Below are positions 37,528 through 45,259 of a stretch of 45,269 bases of DNA, one piece after another. Both the position numbers and the translations under genes were made by a program. Where the stretch lies: contig JAJPKH010000117.1 in assembly GCA_021323795.1 (NCBI GenBank), positions 1 to 45,269 on the forward strand, given 5' to 3'. The DNA comes from Acidiferrobacteraceae bacterium (GTDB taxonomy: Bacteria; Pseudomonadota; Gammaproteobacteria; Acidiferrobacterales; Sulfurifustaceae). The notes below the pieces were generated by a model. The model did no database searches and had not been told where the DNA came from. It worked only from the letters and a program-made list of their open reading frames with translations. The stretch's first letter is position 1, and every line of letters starts with the position of its first letter.

Positions 37528-37985
37528 GAAAACGCGCCGAGCGCCGCTGCGCCGGCTTGAGTGAGCGCCTGCACCTGCACCTCTCGTCCCTCGTTGTTGC
37601 TTGGACGAATCATAACGTCTAGATCCGGCCGCGGCAAAAGCGCGCCCGCCCGCTCGGGCCATTCAAAGACGCAAATAGCATCGCTCCCAATGTAGTCACG
37701 CAGCGCCAGGAATTCGAGCTCCCGCGGATCGGCGATGCGGTAAAGATCGAAATGACAGAGCGAAACGGCGCCGATCTGGTACGGTTCGACCAAGGTAAAA
37801 GTGGGGCTTTTGACCGGCCCTCCGTGCCCGAGGCCGCGAAGCAGCCCACGCACGAACGTGGTCTTTCCCGCCCCGAGCGGCCCGCGAAGATAAATGAGAT
37901 GCAGCGTGGGCAGCACGGGTGCAAGCCGACGACCGAGCGCCTCGGTCTGCGCCTCGCTCGCCGTCTCAAGATGCAGCGTCGTCAT
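37524..37985 (-). CDS. tsaE: tRNA threonylcarbamoyladenosine biosynthesis ATPase TsaE
   Basis: TsaE is the small ATPase that works with TsaB and TsaD to make t6A37 on ANN-decoding tRNAs. The 153 residues have Walker A GPLGAGKTTFVRG, the switch-like segment KSPTFTLVEPY, HFDLYRI and FEWPERAGALLP. All are conserved. It overlaps nnrD by 20 bases and amiC by 4 bases. Confidence 0.96.
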   Translation of the reverse strand: MTTLHLETASEAQTEALGRRLAPVLPTLHLIYLRGPLGAGKTTFVRGLLRGLGHGGPVKSPTFTLVEPYQIGAVSLCHFDLYRIADPRELEFLALRDYIGSDAICVFEWPERAGALLPRPDLDVMIRPSNNEGREVQVQALTQAGAAALGAFS

Positions 37986-39462
37986 GCGCGAGCCGGTTCA
38001 GCCGGGAGCGAATCGGCGGGTAAAGATCGGACGCGAGGAGGCCCGCCTGCCCCTGCAGGGCCGCGTCATCGCCGGCCGCGGCATGCAGCCAGACGCCGAG
38101 GCGCGCGGCATCGAGCGCGGAGACTGCCTGGGCGCGCAGCCCGGCGATGACGCCGGTCAGCACATCGCCGGTGCCGCCGCTCGCCATGCCGGGATTCCCG
38201 CGATCGCACAGCCACAGGTCCTCGCTCGTGGCGATCAACGTCCCCGCCCCTTTCAGCACGCACACGCCGCCGAAACGCTGCACCAGATTCTTAACCGCCG
38301 CGAAGCGGTCGCGCTGTATGACGTCCGTCGTGGCCTTGAGCAAACGCGCGGCTTCGCCCGGGTGCGGGGTCAGGATCCATTCTTTCTTTCGGATCGCTTT
38401 GGCGGCGGCGAGCAAGTTGAGGCCGTCGGCGTCGACAATCAGCGGCAGATCATGACTGAGCGCGGCACGCCAAAGCCCGGCGGCCCAGAAGTCTTGCGAA
38501 AGACCGGGGCCGAGCGCAACGACCGTGGCGCGCTCGATCAGCGGTTTCAATTCACGCGCGCTGTGCACGCCGTGCACGAGCAACTCCGGCCGCGCCGCGT
38601 TGAGCGCCGCGGCGTGATCCGGATGGGTCGCGATCGTAACGAGGCCCGCGCCGACGCGTAGCGCCGCTTCGCCGCACATCCGGGCGGCGCCGGACATGCC
38701 CTTGCCGCCGCCGATCACAAGCACATGCCCGAAGCGGCCTTTGTGGGCGTTGCGTGCGCGCCGCGGCACAATGCCGCGCAGCGCAGCGGCGCAAAGGCGG
38801 CGCGCGAGCGGCACGATGTCGTTGTAGAGCCCGGGCGGCACGTCGAGGTCATCGAACAAAATCTCGCCCGCGTGCTCCGGGCCGTCGCCCGTAAAGAGAC
38901 CCGCCTTCAGTCCGATGAAGGACACCGTGACGTCCGCGCGCACGGCCGCGCCCATCGCGGCGCCGGTGTCGGCATTGAGTCCCGAAGGAATATCGATCGC
39001 GATGACCGGGCGATTGCTTGCATTGATCGCCTCGATGGCCGCGCGCCACTCGCCCTCGACCGCGCGCTGCAAGCCGGTCCCGAGCAACGCATCTACTATT
39101 ATGTCGCTCGCGGTGAGTTGTGCGCCGGCGAAGGGTTGCGCATTCACACCCGCGGCCAGACACCGCCCTCGCATCTGCGCGGCGTCCCCCGCTTCCCGCG
39201 GAGCACCCACCGTAAGCACCAGAGGCTCCAGCCCTGATGCCTTCGCGAGCCGCGCCACCACGTATCCGTCGCCGCCGTTATTTCCCGGCCCGCATACCAC
39301 GGCGATCCGGCGTGCGCGCGGAAAGCGCACCCGCAAAGCGCGAAACGCCGCTTTGCCCGCCCGCAGCATCAGCTCGGCGCCCGGAACACGATGCACCTCG
39401 ATCGCCCGCCGGTCGAGCTCACGTACCTGGTTCGCGCTATATAAAGGTGACGGCAGATCCAT
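37966..39462 (-). CDS. nnrD: Bifunctional NAD(P)HX epimerase/dehydratase
   Basis: This enzyme repairs hydrated NADH and NADPH. The 498 residues join an N-terminal YjeF_N epimerase domain (VVCGPGNNGGDGYVVARLA) to a C-terminal ribokinase-like ADP/ATP-dependent dehydratase (VIGGGKGMSGAARMCGEAA; LTPHPGEAARLL; GNPGMASGGTGDVLTGVIA). Both halves look intact. It heads the nnrD-tsaE-amiC unit and is divergent from queG, as E. coli yjeF is from queG. The gene name nnr or yjeF is also in use. Confidence 0.95.
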   Translation of the reverse strand: MDLPSPLYSANQVRELDRRAIEVHRVPGAELMLRAGKAAFRALRVRFPRARRIAVVCGPGNNGGDGYVVARLAKASGLEPLVLTVGAPREAGDAAQMRGRCLAAGVNAQPFAGAQLTASDIIVDALLGTGLQRAVEGEWRAAIEAINASNRPVIAIDIPSGLNADTGAAMGAAVRADVTVSFIGLKAGLFTGDGPEHAGEILFDDLDVPPGLYNDIVPLARRLCAAALRGIVPRRARNAHKGRFGHVLVIGGGKGMSGAARMCGEAALRVGAGLVTIATHPDHAAALNAARPELLVHGVHSARELKPLIERATVVALGPGLSQDFWAAGLWRAALSHDLPLIVDADGLNLLAAAKAIRKKEWILTPHPGEAARLLKATTDVIQRDRFAAVKNLVQRFGGVCVLKGAGTLIATSEDLWLCDRGNPGMASGGTGDVLTGVIAGLRAQAVSALDAARLGVWLHAAAGDDAALQGQAGLLASDLYPPIRSRLNRLAHDDAAS

Positions 39463-39771
39463 CGCTGCTGCGTAGTGTAGCCCGGAGCGAAACGCCCGGG
39501 TTAAGCTTGCTCGATGCAGAATGTACTCCTCTTCCCGCGGTCAAGCTTCTCGCCGTTCCCATGGTAGGCTGGGCCGGACGCTGGCTCGCGCTTGCGGGCA
39601 GGTACTTCGGCGGCGGCGTCGCCTTTGCCGCGCTCCCACCCGCCTCCGCCGCTTATATCCGTAGGTACGCATGGGCGGCGATGGCCCGGGCGTGGCATGG
39701 CTCGTCTCTGCCGGTACACTGGCGGCCATGGTTACTCTGACGCCCTGGACCAGCCGGCTCGTATAACGCGT
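39463..39771. other. Intergenic region nnrD-queG with a REP-like stem
   Basis: This 309-base stretch has no convincing gene; a 72-codon minus-strand frame and the upstream extension of the queG frame show no family features. CCCGG/CCGGG at 39481-39500, within GTAGCCCGGAGCG, resembles small extragenic palindromes of the REP type. TACACT at 39715-39720 could be a -10 box for queG; nothing convincing was found for nnrD. Confidence 0.4.
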
Positions 39772-40842
39772 ATGTCCGCCACCGCCCGACACATGGATCT
39801 CGCGCCGCTCGCCGCTCGCATCAAAACCTGGGGCAAGGAGCTCGGCTTCGAGCAGGTCGGCATCGTCGACACGGTGCTCGATGAGGCGGAAACGCATCTC
39901 TTGAATTGGCTGCAACGCGACCGCCACGGCGAAATGCGGTACATGGCGGCGCACGGCGTGCGGCGCAGCCGCCCGGCGGAGCTGGTGCCGGGCACGGCGC
40001 GCGTCATCAGCGCCCGCATGAACTATCTTCCCGCGGGCGCGGATCCGCAGGCGGTGCTCGACGATCCGAACGCGGGTTATGTATCCCGTTACGCGCTCGG
40101 CCGCGATTATCACAAAGTGTTGCGCGCGCGGCTGCGCCGGCTCGCGGCGCGCATCGAGCACGAAGTAGGTCCGTTCGGATACCGCGTGTTCAGCGACAGT
40201 GCGCCGGTGCTCGAGAAGCCGCTCGCCGAACGCGCCGGGCTCGGCTGGATCGGCAAGCATACGAATTTGATTTCGCGCGATGCCGGGTCGTGGTTCTTTC
40301 TCGGCGAGATATACACCGACTTGCCGCTTCCCGTGGATACGCCGGCGGCGAACCATTGCGGCACGTGCCAGGCGTGCATCGACGTCTGTCCCACGCGGGC
40401 GATCGTCGCGCCCTACCAGCTCGACGCCCGCCGCTGCATCTCCTATCTCACGATCGAGCTGCGCGGTTCGATTCCCGTAGAGCTGCGCCCGTTGCTCGGC
40501 AACCGCATCTACGGCTGCGACGACTGTCAGCTCGTCTGTCCTTGGAATCGTTTCGCGCACATGACAACCGAGCCGGACTTCGCCCCGCGCCACCGCCTCG
40601 ATGCGCCCGAACTCATCGAGCTCTTCAGCTGGTCGGAGGAAGAGTTCTTAAAACGCACGGAAGGTTCGGCGATCCGCCGCATCAATCACGAGCAGTGGCT
40701 GCGCAATATCGCCGTCGCGCTTGGCAACGCGCCGACCGGCGAAGCGGTCGTGCAGGCGCTACGGGCGCGCCGCGATCATCCCTCGATTCTCGTGCGGGAA
40801 CATGTCGCCTGGGCGCTCGCCCGGCACCGGGCCGTTGCTTAA
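39772..40842 (+). CDS. queG: Epoxyqueuosine reductase QueG
   Basis: QueG reduces epoxyqueuosine to queuosine in tRNA, using cobalamin and two 4Fe-4S clusters. The 356 residues from the ATG at 39772 have the N-terminal domain (GFEQVGIVD), SDSAPVLEKPLAERAGLGWI with KHTN, and ferredoxin-type cysteines C196, C199, C202, C206, C222, C249, C252 and C256. A HEAT-like C-terminal stretch ends REHVAWALARHR. A second ATG at 39793 is possible; neither has a good ribosome site. E. coli QueG has 379 residues. Confidence 0.95.
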   Translation: MSATARHMDLAPLAARIKTWGKELGFEQVGIVDTVLDEAETHLLNWLQRDRHGEMRYMAAHGVRRSRPAELVPGTARVISARMNYLPAGADPQAVLDDPNAGYVSRYALGRDYHKVLRARLRRLAARIEHEVGPFGYRVFSDSAPVLEKPLAERAGLGWIGKHTNLISRDAGSWFFLGEIYTDLPLPVDTPAANHCGTCQACIDVCPTRAIVAPYQLDARRCISYLTIELRGSIPVELRPLLGNRIYGCDDCQLVCPWNRFAHMTTEPDFAPRHRLDAPELIELFSWSEEEFLKRTEGSAIRRINHEQWLRNIAVALGNAPTGEAVVQALRARRDHPSILVREHVAWALARHRAVA

Positions 40843-40889
40843 TCCCGCCATCCTCCGCAAACTCTTCTCGCGAACCCAGGTTCGGCACA

Positions 40890-40956
40890 AGCTCTGAACA
40901 AGTCTCATTGCGAGGAGGCCGCAGGCGACGACAGGCGTGGGTACTTGTTCAGAGCT
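40890..40956. repeat. 67-bp inverted-repeat element upstream of the kelch gene
   Basis: AGCTCTGAACAAGT (40890-40903) and ACTTGTTCAGAGCT (40943-40956) are exact reverse complements around a 39-base core containing TCATTGCGAGGAGGCCGC. The core resembles dispersed CATTGCGAGGAG-type repeats known from several proteobacterial genomes. It lies between queG and the lipoprotein gene. Confidence 0.7.
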
Positions 40957-40974
40957 CCCCTAGGATGGAAAACG

Positions 40975-42432
40975 GTGACTAGACCCGTTCCCCAGTTATT
41001 CTTTCTGGCCGCGATCACAGCGGTCCTCATGCTCGCTAGTTGCGGAGGCGGCGGGAGCGGTTCGGGAACTCCGGATACAACGCCGCCTACTGTCACCGCG
41101 GTAGATCCGCCGGACAACGCCGTCGGCGTGCAGCTGACCGACCCCATCATCGTGACCTTCAGCGAGACAATCGATCCCGCCTCGGTCGGCGCGAACAGTT
41201 TTGTCGTGCGCAATTCGGCCGGTACGGCCGCCAACGGCACCGTCAGCGCGAGCGGCCGCACCGCGCGCTTTACGCCGGCCCCGGGCGCGCTCGTCAAGTC
41301 CGCCCTCTATCAGGCGACGCTCACGCCGGGTATCAGGGACTCCGCCGGCAACGCGCTGGCGGCGGATTTCACCTGGAACTTTACGACCACAACGGATGCA
41401 TGGCTCTCTACCGCCATCGCCGCCTCTACCGCGACGCCGCGCGCCGATCACACGGCGATATGGACAGGAAACGAAATGGTCGTCTGGGGCGGCGCCGATA
41501 CCATCGGCGTCACGAACACCGGCGCTCGCTACAACCCGAGCACCAATACCTGGACCGAGACGGAGACAAGCGGCGCGCCGCTCGCACGTACCGGCCACAC
41601 GGCGGTATGGACGGGCAGCGAGATACTGGTTTGGGGCGGCGATCTCGGCGGAATACTCGGATCCACGAACACCGGCGGGCGTTACCTGCCTACCGCCGGC
41701 GCCGGCTCATGGTCGGTCGCGCCGGGAATGAACAATTCCGGCCTGCTCGGCCGGCGCCTACACACCGCGGTGTGGACTGGGAGTGAAATGATCGTGTGGG
41801 GCGGCCTCACCGACGCAGGAATACTAGCGGGTAACGGCGCGCGCTACCGGCCGGCCACGGACAGTTGGACGAATGTCTCCAGCAGCGGCGCGCCCAGCCC
41901 TCGCTCGGGTCACACCGCCGTATGGACGGGAACGGAGATGATCGTATGGGGCGGCAATGAATTCGCGCCGGCAATCGTCGGCACCGGCGGGCGCTTTCGC
42001 CCCGCGACCGGTGACTGGCGCAGCGTTTCGATCGTCGGCGCGCCGTCGGCGAGAACAGGCCATACCGCGATTTGGACGGGAACGGAAATGATCGTATGGG
42101 GCGGAAATGACGGCCTACCGACCAATACCGGCGCGCGCTACAACCCGGCGAGCGATACCTGGAGCAAAATCGCCGATGCCCCCGCTGCCCTCACCGGCCA
42201 TACCGCCATCTGGACCGGAACCGAGATGATTGTGTGGGGCGGCGACTCATCTTCCGATCGAGGCTACGCGTACCGGCCATCCACCAACACCTGGCGCGCA
42301 ACGACGATTACCGCCGCGCCCACTCCGCGCAGGAATCACACGGCCGTGTGGACCGGGAGCGAAATGATCGTGTGGGGAGGCGTTGATACTACCGGCGGCA
42401 TCACCAATGCCGGTGGCCGCTACGCGCCCTAG
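40975..42432 (+). CDS. Lipoprotein with Ig-like and kelch-type beta-propeller domains
   Basis: A predicted surface or periplasmic lipoprotein. From the GTG at 40975 it has 485 residues: signal peptide MTRPVPQLFFLAAITAVLM with lipobox LASC (Cys23), a glycine/serine linker, an SbsA-type Ig-like domain (about 32-135; TFSETIDPASVGANSFVV) and seven repeats of about 50 residues, each with an HTA-WTG-EM-VWGG core, starting near 41449, 41596, 41760, 41911, 42061, 42199 and 42338. Seven blades suggest a closed propeller that binds a partner or glycan. No enzyme motif is visible. A TTG at 40945 would place the start inside the inverted repeat. Confidence 0.8.
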   Translation: MTRPVPQLFFLAAITAVLMLASCGGGGSGSGTPDTTPPTVTAVDPPDNAVGVQLTDPIIVTFSETIDPASVGANSFVVRNSAGTAANGTVSASGRTARFTPAPGALVKSALYQATLTPGIRDSAGNALAADFTWNFTTTTDAWLSTAIAASTATPRADHTAIWTGNEMVVWGGADTIGVTNTGARYNPSTNTWTETETSGAPLARTGHTAVWTGSEILVWGGDLGGILGSTNTGGRYLPTAGAGSWSVAPGMNNSGLLGRRLHTAVWTGSEMIVWGGLTDAGILAGNGARYRPATDSWTNVSSSGAPSPRSGHTAVWTGTEMIVWGGNEFAPAIVGTGGRFRPATGDWRSVSIVGAPSARTGHTAIWTGTEMIVWGGNDGLPTNTGARYNPASDTWSKIADAPAALTGHTAIWTGTEMIVWGGDSSSDRGYAYRPSTNTWRATTITAAPTPRRNHTAVWTGSEMIVWGGVDTTGGITNAGGRYAP

Positions 42433-42437
42433 GGAAG

Positions 42438-42557
42438 CTCTGATTAATTCCCGCCGTTCCTGGCGAGCCTATCGAACCATGAACGGCGGGCGCGGTGAAT
42501 CCATGTTTTGCGCTGTTCGTCCTTCGACAAGCTCAGGACGAACGGAATTAACCAGAG
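42438..42557. repeat. Nested palindromic element downstream of the kelch gene
   Basis: Three inverted repeats are combined. The outer arms CTCTGATTAATTC (42438-42450) and GAATTAACCAGAG (42545-42557) pair at 12 of 13. CCCGCCGTTC (42450-42459) pairs exactly with GAACGGCGGG (42481-42490). GTTCGTCCT (42515-42523) pairs with AGGACGAAC (42535-42543) around TCGACAAGCTC, a widely dispersed proteobacterial repeat. It separates convergent kelch and rraA genes and may also act as a terminator. Confidence 0.75.
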
Positions 42558-42584
42558 ATTCCTTAGCCAAAAAGGCACCGACGG

Positions 42585-43067
42585 CTACTCGAGTTTCCGA
42601 TCGGCAACCACAATCCCGTCTTCGTCGGCGTATACATAAGCGCCCGGCTTGAAGGTCGCGCCGTGAAAGCAAACGGTAACACCCGCTTCCCCAAATCCGT
42701 TTTTTCTCGGCTTGACCGGGTTGGTCGCGAGCGCAAAGACGGCAAGGGTGGTCTGCGCCAGCTCGATCGAATCGCGCACGCAGCCGTACACAATCACGCC
42801 CGCCCATTTATTATCCGCCGCGAGCTTCGCGAGGTTGCCGCCGACGAGCGCGGTGCGTAAGCTGCCGCCGCCGTCGATCACGAGCACTTTGCCCGCGCCG
42901 TTCTTTTCAAGCTCGCCGCGCACGAGCTTGTTGTCTTCGTGCACGCGCAGCGTGACGATCTGGCCGGCACAAGCCGACTTTCCGCCGAAACTCCGCAGAC
43001 CCGGTTCCACCACCTGGAGGAGCTGTTCGTATTTATCGCAAAGATCCGCCGTCTTTATCGTCATCAT
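42585..43067 (-). CDS. rraA: RraA family protein (ribonuclease E activity regulator-like)
   Basis: In E. coli RraA binds RNase E and lowers its activity; relatives are aldolases, so the biochemical role is inferred. The 160 residues match RraA closely in length and order: TADLCDKYEQLLQVVEPGLR, FGGKSACAGQIVTLRVHEDN, VLVIDGGGSLRTALVGGNL, VIYGCVRDS and the end VYADEDGIVVAD. ATGs at 43067 and 43064 are adjacent; AAGGGC just before suits the second. The gene starts 4 bases after a decayed transposase, so its promoter must lie in or beyond that remnant. Confidence 0.9.
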   Translation of the reverse strand: MMTIKTADLCDKYEQLLQVVEPGLRSFGGKSACAGQIVTLRVHEDNKLVRGELEKNGAGKVLVIDGGGSLRTALVGGNLAKLAADNKWAGVIVYGCVRDSIELAQTTLAVFALATNPVKPRKNGFGEAGVTVCFHGATFKPGAYVYADEDGIVVADRKLE

Positions 43068-43071
43068 GCCC

Positions 43072-43293
43072 TTACTTGATAGCGGTACTCGCTGGATAAC
43101 TTACCATATTAGCGCGTACGGGATTTAGCTCAATGTAGCGGTAGCAGCTAAGCACGTATTCGCTCCGGGCGAGGCAGGAGCGGAACCGTCCTTCCCAGGC
43201 GTGCCGCTGCGGCGGTAAGCACGACCGTATGCGCCGGATGATGAATTGAATGGATTCGTCCAACGCTAACTCGCTGAAGAATGGCGCCGGCAA
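43072..43293 (-). pseudogene. Remnant of a REP-associated tyrosine transposase
   Basis: The 73-codon frame contains HAWEGRFRSCLARSEYVLSC and YRYIELNPVRANMVSYPA, matching the middle of the intact transposase nearby (WEGRYKASLVDSD, MRYIEMNPVRAAMV). The HUH motif, the catalytic tyrosine region and the C-terminus are missing, so it cannot be active. Confidence 0.85.
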
Positions 43294-43316
43294 GCGCGGG
43301 CCGACGCCGCGACTTC

Positions 43317-43366
43317 AGGATAAATCGGAGGATAAATCGGGGACAGGAGGATAAATCGGGGACAGA
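43317..43366. repeat. Three direct copies of AGGATAAATCGG
   Basis: AGGATAAATCGG occurs at 43317-43328, 43329-43340 and 43348-43359; the last two are followed by GGACAG. A fourth copy, AGGATAAACCGG, is at 43520-43531 next to the IS3 remnant. The word lies beside both transposase remnants and probably marks ends of REP-associated transposase units. Confidence 0.7.
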
Positions 43367-43398
43367 CTGGAGCGTCCCCACAACGACGAACAGTTAAG

Positions 43399-43518
43399 TT
43401 AAGCAACAACCCGCTCTTCATACCGCACCGGCGATACGTAGTCGAGCGTTTGATGTAGTCGTTGCCGGTTGTAGAACACCTCGATGTAATCGAACACAGC
43501 AGCTCTTGCCTCGTCGCG
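43399..43518 (-). pseudogene. C-terminal fragment of an IS3-family transposase (OrfB)
   Basis: Forty codons read on the minus strand give AVFDYIEVFYNRQRLHQTLD, then YVSPVRYEERVVA and a stop at 43399. This is the typical IS3 integrase tail (YNRxRxH...SP). The upstream part ends abruptly where AGGATAAACCGG begins, so the fragment was probably cut by a later insertion. It has no start codon of its own. Confidence 0.85.
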
Positions 43519-43557
43519 GAGGATAAACCGGGTCAGAGAGGATTTTCCCCGAACACG

Positions 43558-44271
43558 CTACTCGATGGAATACACGCCCGCCTCTTCTTCCGCGCGCGGT
43601 CGGCCGGCGAGGCGAAGCCGGGTTTGCCGCTGGGTCATGGCTTCGATGCGGTCTTTGAAATAGGAGCGCCCCCGCACCAGTTCGTGGTTCAAGGCCTCGC
43701 GGATCTCATGTAACGCGGTATGGTCGAGATGATGTCGAAAGAGTTCGCGGTAGGCGTGTTGGCGTTCGGCAGCGGTAGCGCCAAGCGCGAGGTACAACGG
43801 GTGCGGTGAGAGTAGCGCATCCGCTCGGCCCTGGGCGTTGGCCCCGTAACTCGACCACTTGTACTCTCCGGCATGGTTGACCATTGCCGCCCGTACCGGA
43901 TTCATTTCGATGTAGCGCATGCAGGTGAGCAGATAGGCGTCGGAATCCACAAGGCTCGCCTTGTAGCGGCCTTCCCACAGGGTGCCGGTGCGCCCGTAGG
44001 TCTTGTTAATGTAATACACGTAACGCCGCCCCAGTGCCTGCATCATGTCGCCGATCCCGCGTTCCTCTAGCGGAGTCAGCAATAAGTGCACATGGTTCGT
44101 CATGAGGACGTAGGCATGGAGGCGGCAGACGTATTGCTGCGCCGACGCCTGCAGGTCGTCGAGATAACGCCGATAGTCCGCGTCGGTGAGGAAACACGGC
44201 TCGCGGTTATTGCCGCGCTGGATCACGTGCTGCGGGACTCCCGGCAGCGTAAAGCGCGGTTTGCGGGGCAT
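43558..44271 (-). CDS. REP-associated tyrosine transposase (Y1_Tnp family)
   Basis: A single-strand DNA transposase of the IS200-like/RAYT group, thought to mobilise or maintain extragenic palindromes. The 237 residues start MPRKPRFTLPGVPQHVIQRG; the HUH pair is in MTNHVHLLLTP (H60, H62), the catalytic tyrosine region is GRRYVYYINKTYGRTGTLWE, and YIEMNPVRAAMV, WSSYGANAQG and a C-terminal basic region follow. The sequence looks full length and intact. No exact REP pair flanks it; AGGATAAACCGG lies 27 bases beyond its stop. Confidence 0.93.
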   Translation of the reverse strand: MPRKPRFTLPGVPQHVIQRGNNREPCFLTDADYRRYLDDLQASAQQYVCRLHAYVLMTNHVHLLLTPLEERGIGDMMQALGRRYVYYINKTYGRTGTLWEGRYKASLVDSDAYLLTCMRYIEMNPVRAAMVNHAGEYKWSSYGANAQGRADALLSPHPLYLALGATAAERQHAYRELFRHHLDHTALHEIREALNHELVRGRSYFKDRIEAMTQRQTRLRLAGRPRAEEEAGVYSIE

Positions 44272-44536
44272 GGCGGGTCTCCCTTACGTGATGTTGTTGG
44301 TTTCCGCTGCTCGCTTTCGGTGGGGCGAGGTCAGCATAGATCATACGCCGCTTCGTACATCGACGAGAAATGCTCTCTGGCCCGGTTTTCTCACGGTTTT
44401 CTCTAGGCCTTGCTGTCAGCATCGACAAAACGAGGGCGCAAATTCCCAGTTCTGACGTATAAGCGCGAAATTCGCCGTTCACCCGAGGGGCATTGTCTGA
44501 AACAATAATCGTAACCTGTATCAGGACCGATTCTTG
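44272..44536. other. Intergenic region upstream of the transposase and the last gene
   Basis: No gene is supported in these 265 bases, which separate two divergent genes and are less GC-rich than the core. A short direct repeat, CGGTTTTCTC, occurs at 44383 and 44394. No clear promoter was found for either gene. Confidence 0.4.
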
Positions 44537-45259
44537 ATGATGAAACAGCTGGTTGTGCTATTGCTGCGTAGCCCGTTGCGCCGTCCATTAGAGGCACTGT
44601 TCGAGCGGCTGAACGCATGGACGATTGAAGTCATGAAGCGTGCCCACAAATCTTACGTCCGGCCGCGCAACTGGTCGAACGCGGAGCTGCGGAAATTCGC
44701 GCCTCTCTATTCCGGCGATGTCATTAATGTGAGCGGCTGGAAAGATGAGGACAAGAACGGAGGCAAGTATCGCGACTACTTCAGCAACGCCGCAAGCTAC
44801 TCCATTTCCAACACGCAGGGCGCACGCGGCGTAAGTACGCCAACCGATATTTATCTCGACCTAGAGGGCGAGCTACCGGAACATTTGAAGCACCGGTATC
44901 AAATCGCGTTTAACCACACGGTTCTGGAACATATCTACGACATCAAGAAGGCGGTGGCGAACATCTGCGCGCTGAGCAACGATACGGTCATTCTCGTGAC
45001 ACCTTTCCTGCAACAGGTGCACTACGAGCCCGGTTCGTACGGCGACTATTGGCGCCCGACGCCGGCGGCCATCGAGCGCATGCTGGCGGACAACGGGTTT
45101 ACCGTCATTTATCAAAGCGCGAACGACAACCCCTGGTATATCGTTTATTTGTTTACGGTCGCGACGCGGCGGCCGGCGTTATACGCCACGCTCCCTATGA
45201 CGCGCATGCCTGATCGGGGGCTTGGGATGTCGGCGTTTGGGTTGAGCGAGGGTTCTTAG
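44537..45259 (+). CDS. Class I SAM-dependent methyltransferase-like protein
   Basis: The 240-residue protein has the methyltransferase-type segment FNHTVLEHIYDIKKAVANIC, then NDTVILVTPFLQQVHYEP and YWRPTPAAIERMLADNGF, which match the post-motif-I part of methyltransferase type 11 proteins often found in surface polysaccharide clusters. The expected glycine-rich motif I is not visible; instead INVSGWKDEDKNGGKYRDYF occupies that place. The ATG at 44537 follows a TTG in frame at 44534 and AGGA 11 bases upstream. Substrate unknown. The neighbouring genes beyond the window could decide the pathway. Confidence 0.65.
   Translation: MMKQLVVLLLRSPLRRPLEALFERLNAWTIEVMKRAHKSYVRPRNWSNAELRKFAPLYSGDVINVSGWKDEDKNGGKYRDYFSNAASYSISNTQGARGVSTPTDIYLDLEGELPEHLKHRYQIAFNHTVLEHIYDIKKAVANICALSNDTVILVTPFLQQVHYEPGSYGDYWRPTPAAIERMLADNGFTVIYQSANDNPWYIVYLFTVATRRPALYATLPMTRMPDRGLGMSAFGLSEGS

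Noticed and set aside
43072-43293. Treating the 73-codon frame as a working gene
   Set aside because: It lacks the HUH motif, the catalytic tyrosine region and the C-terminus of the family.
43317-43366. CRISPR array
   Set aside because: The repeated unit is only 12 bases with adjacent or 7-base spacing and lies beside transposase remnants.
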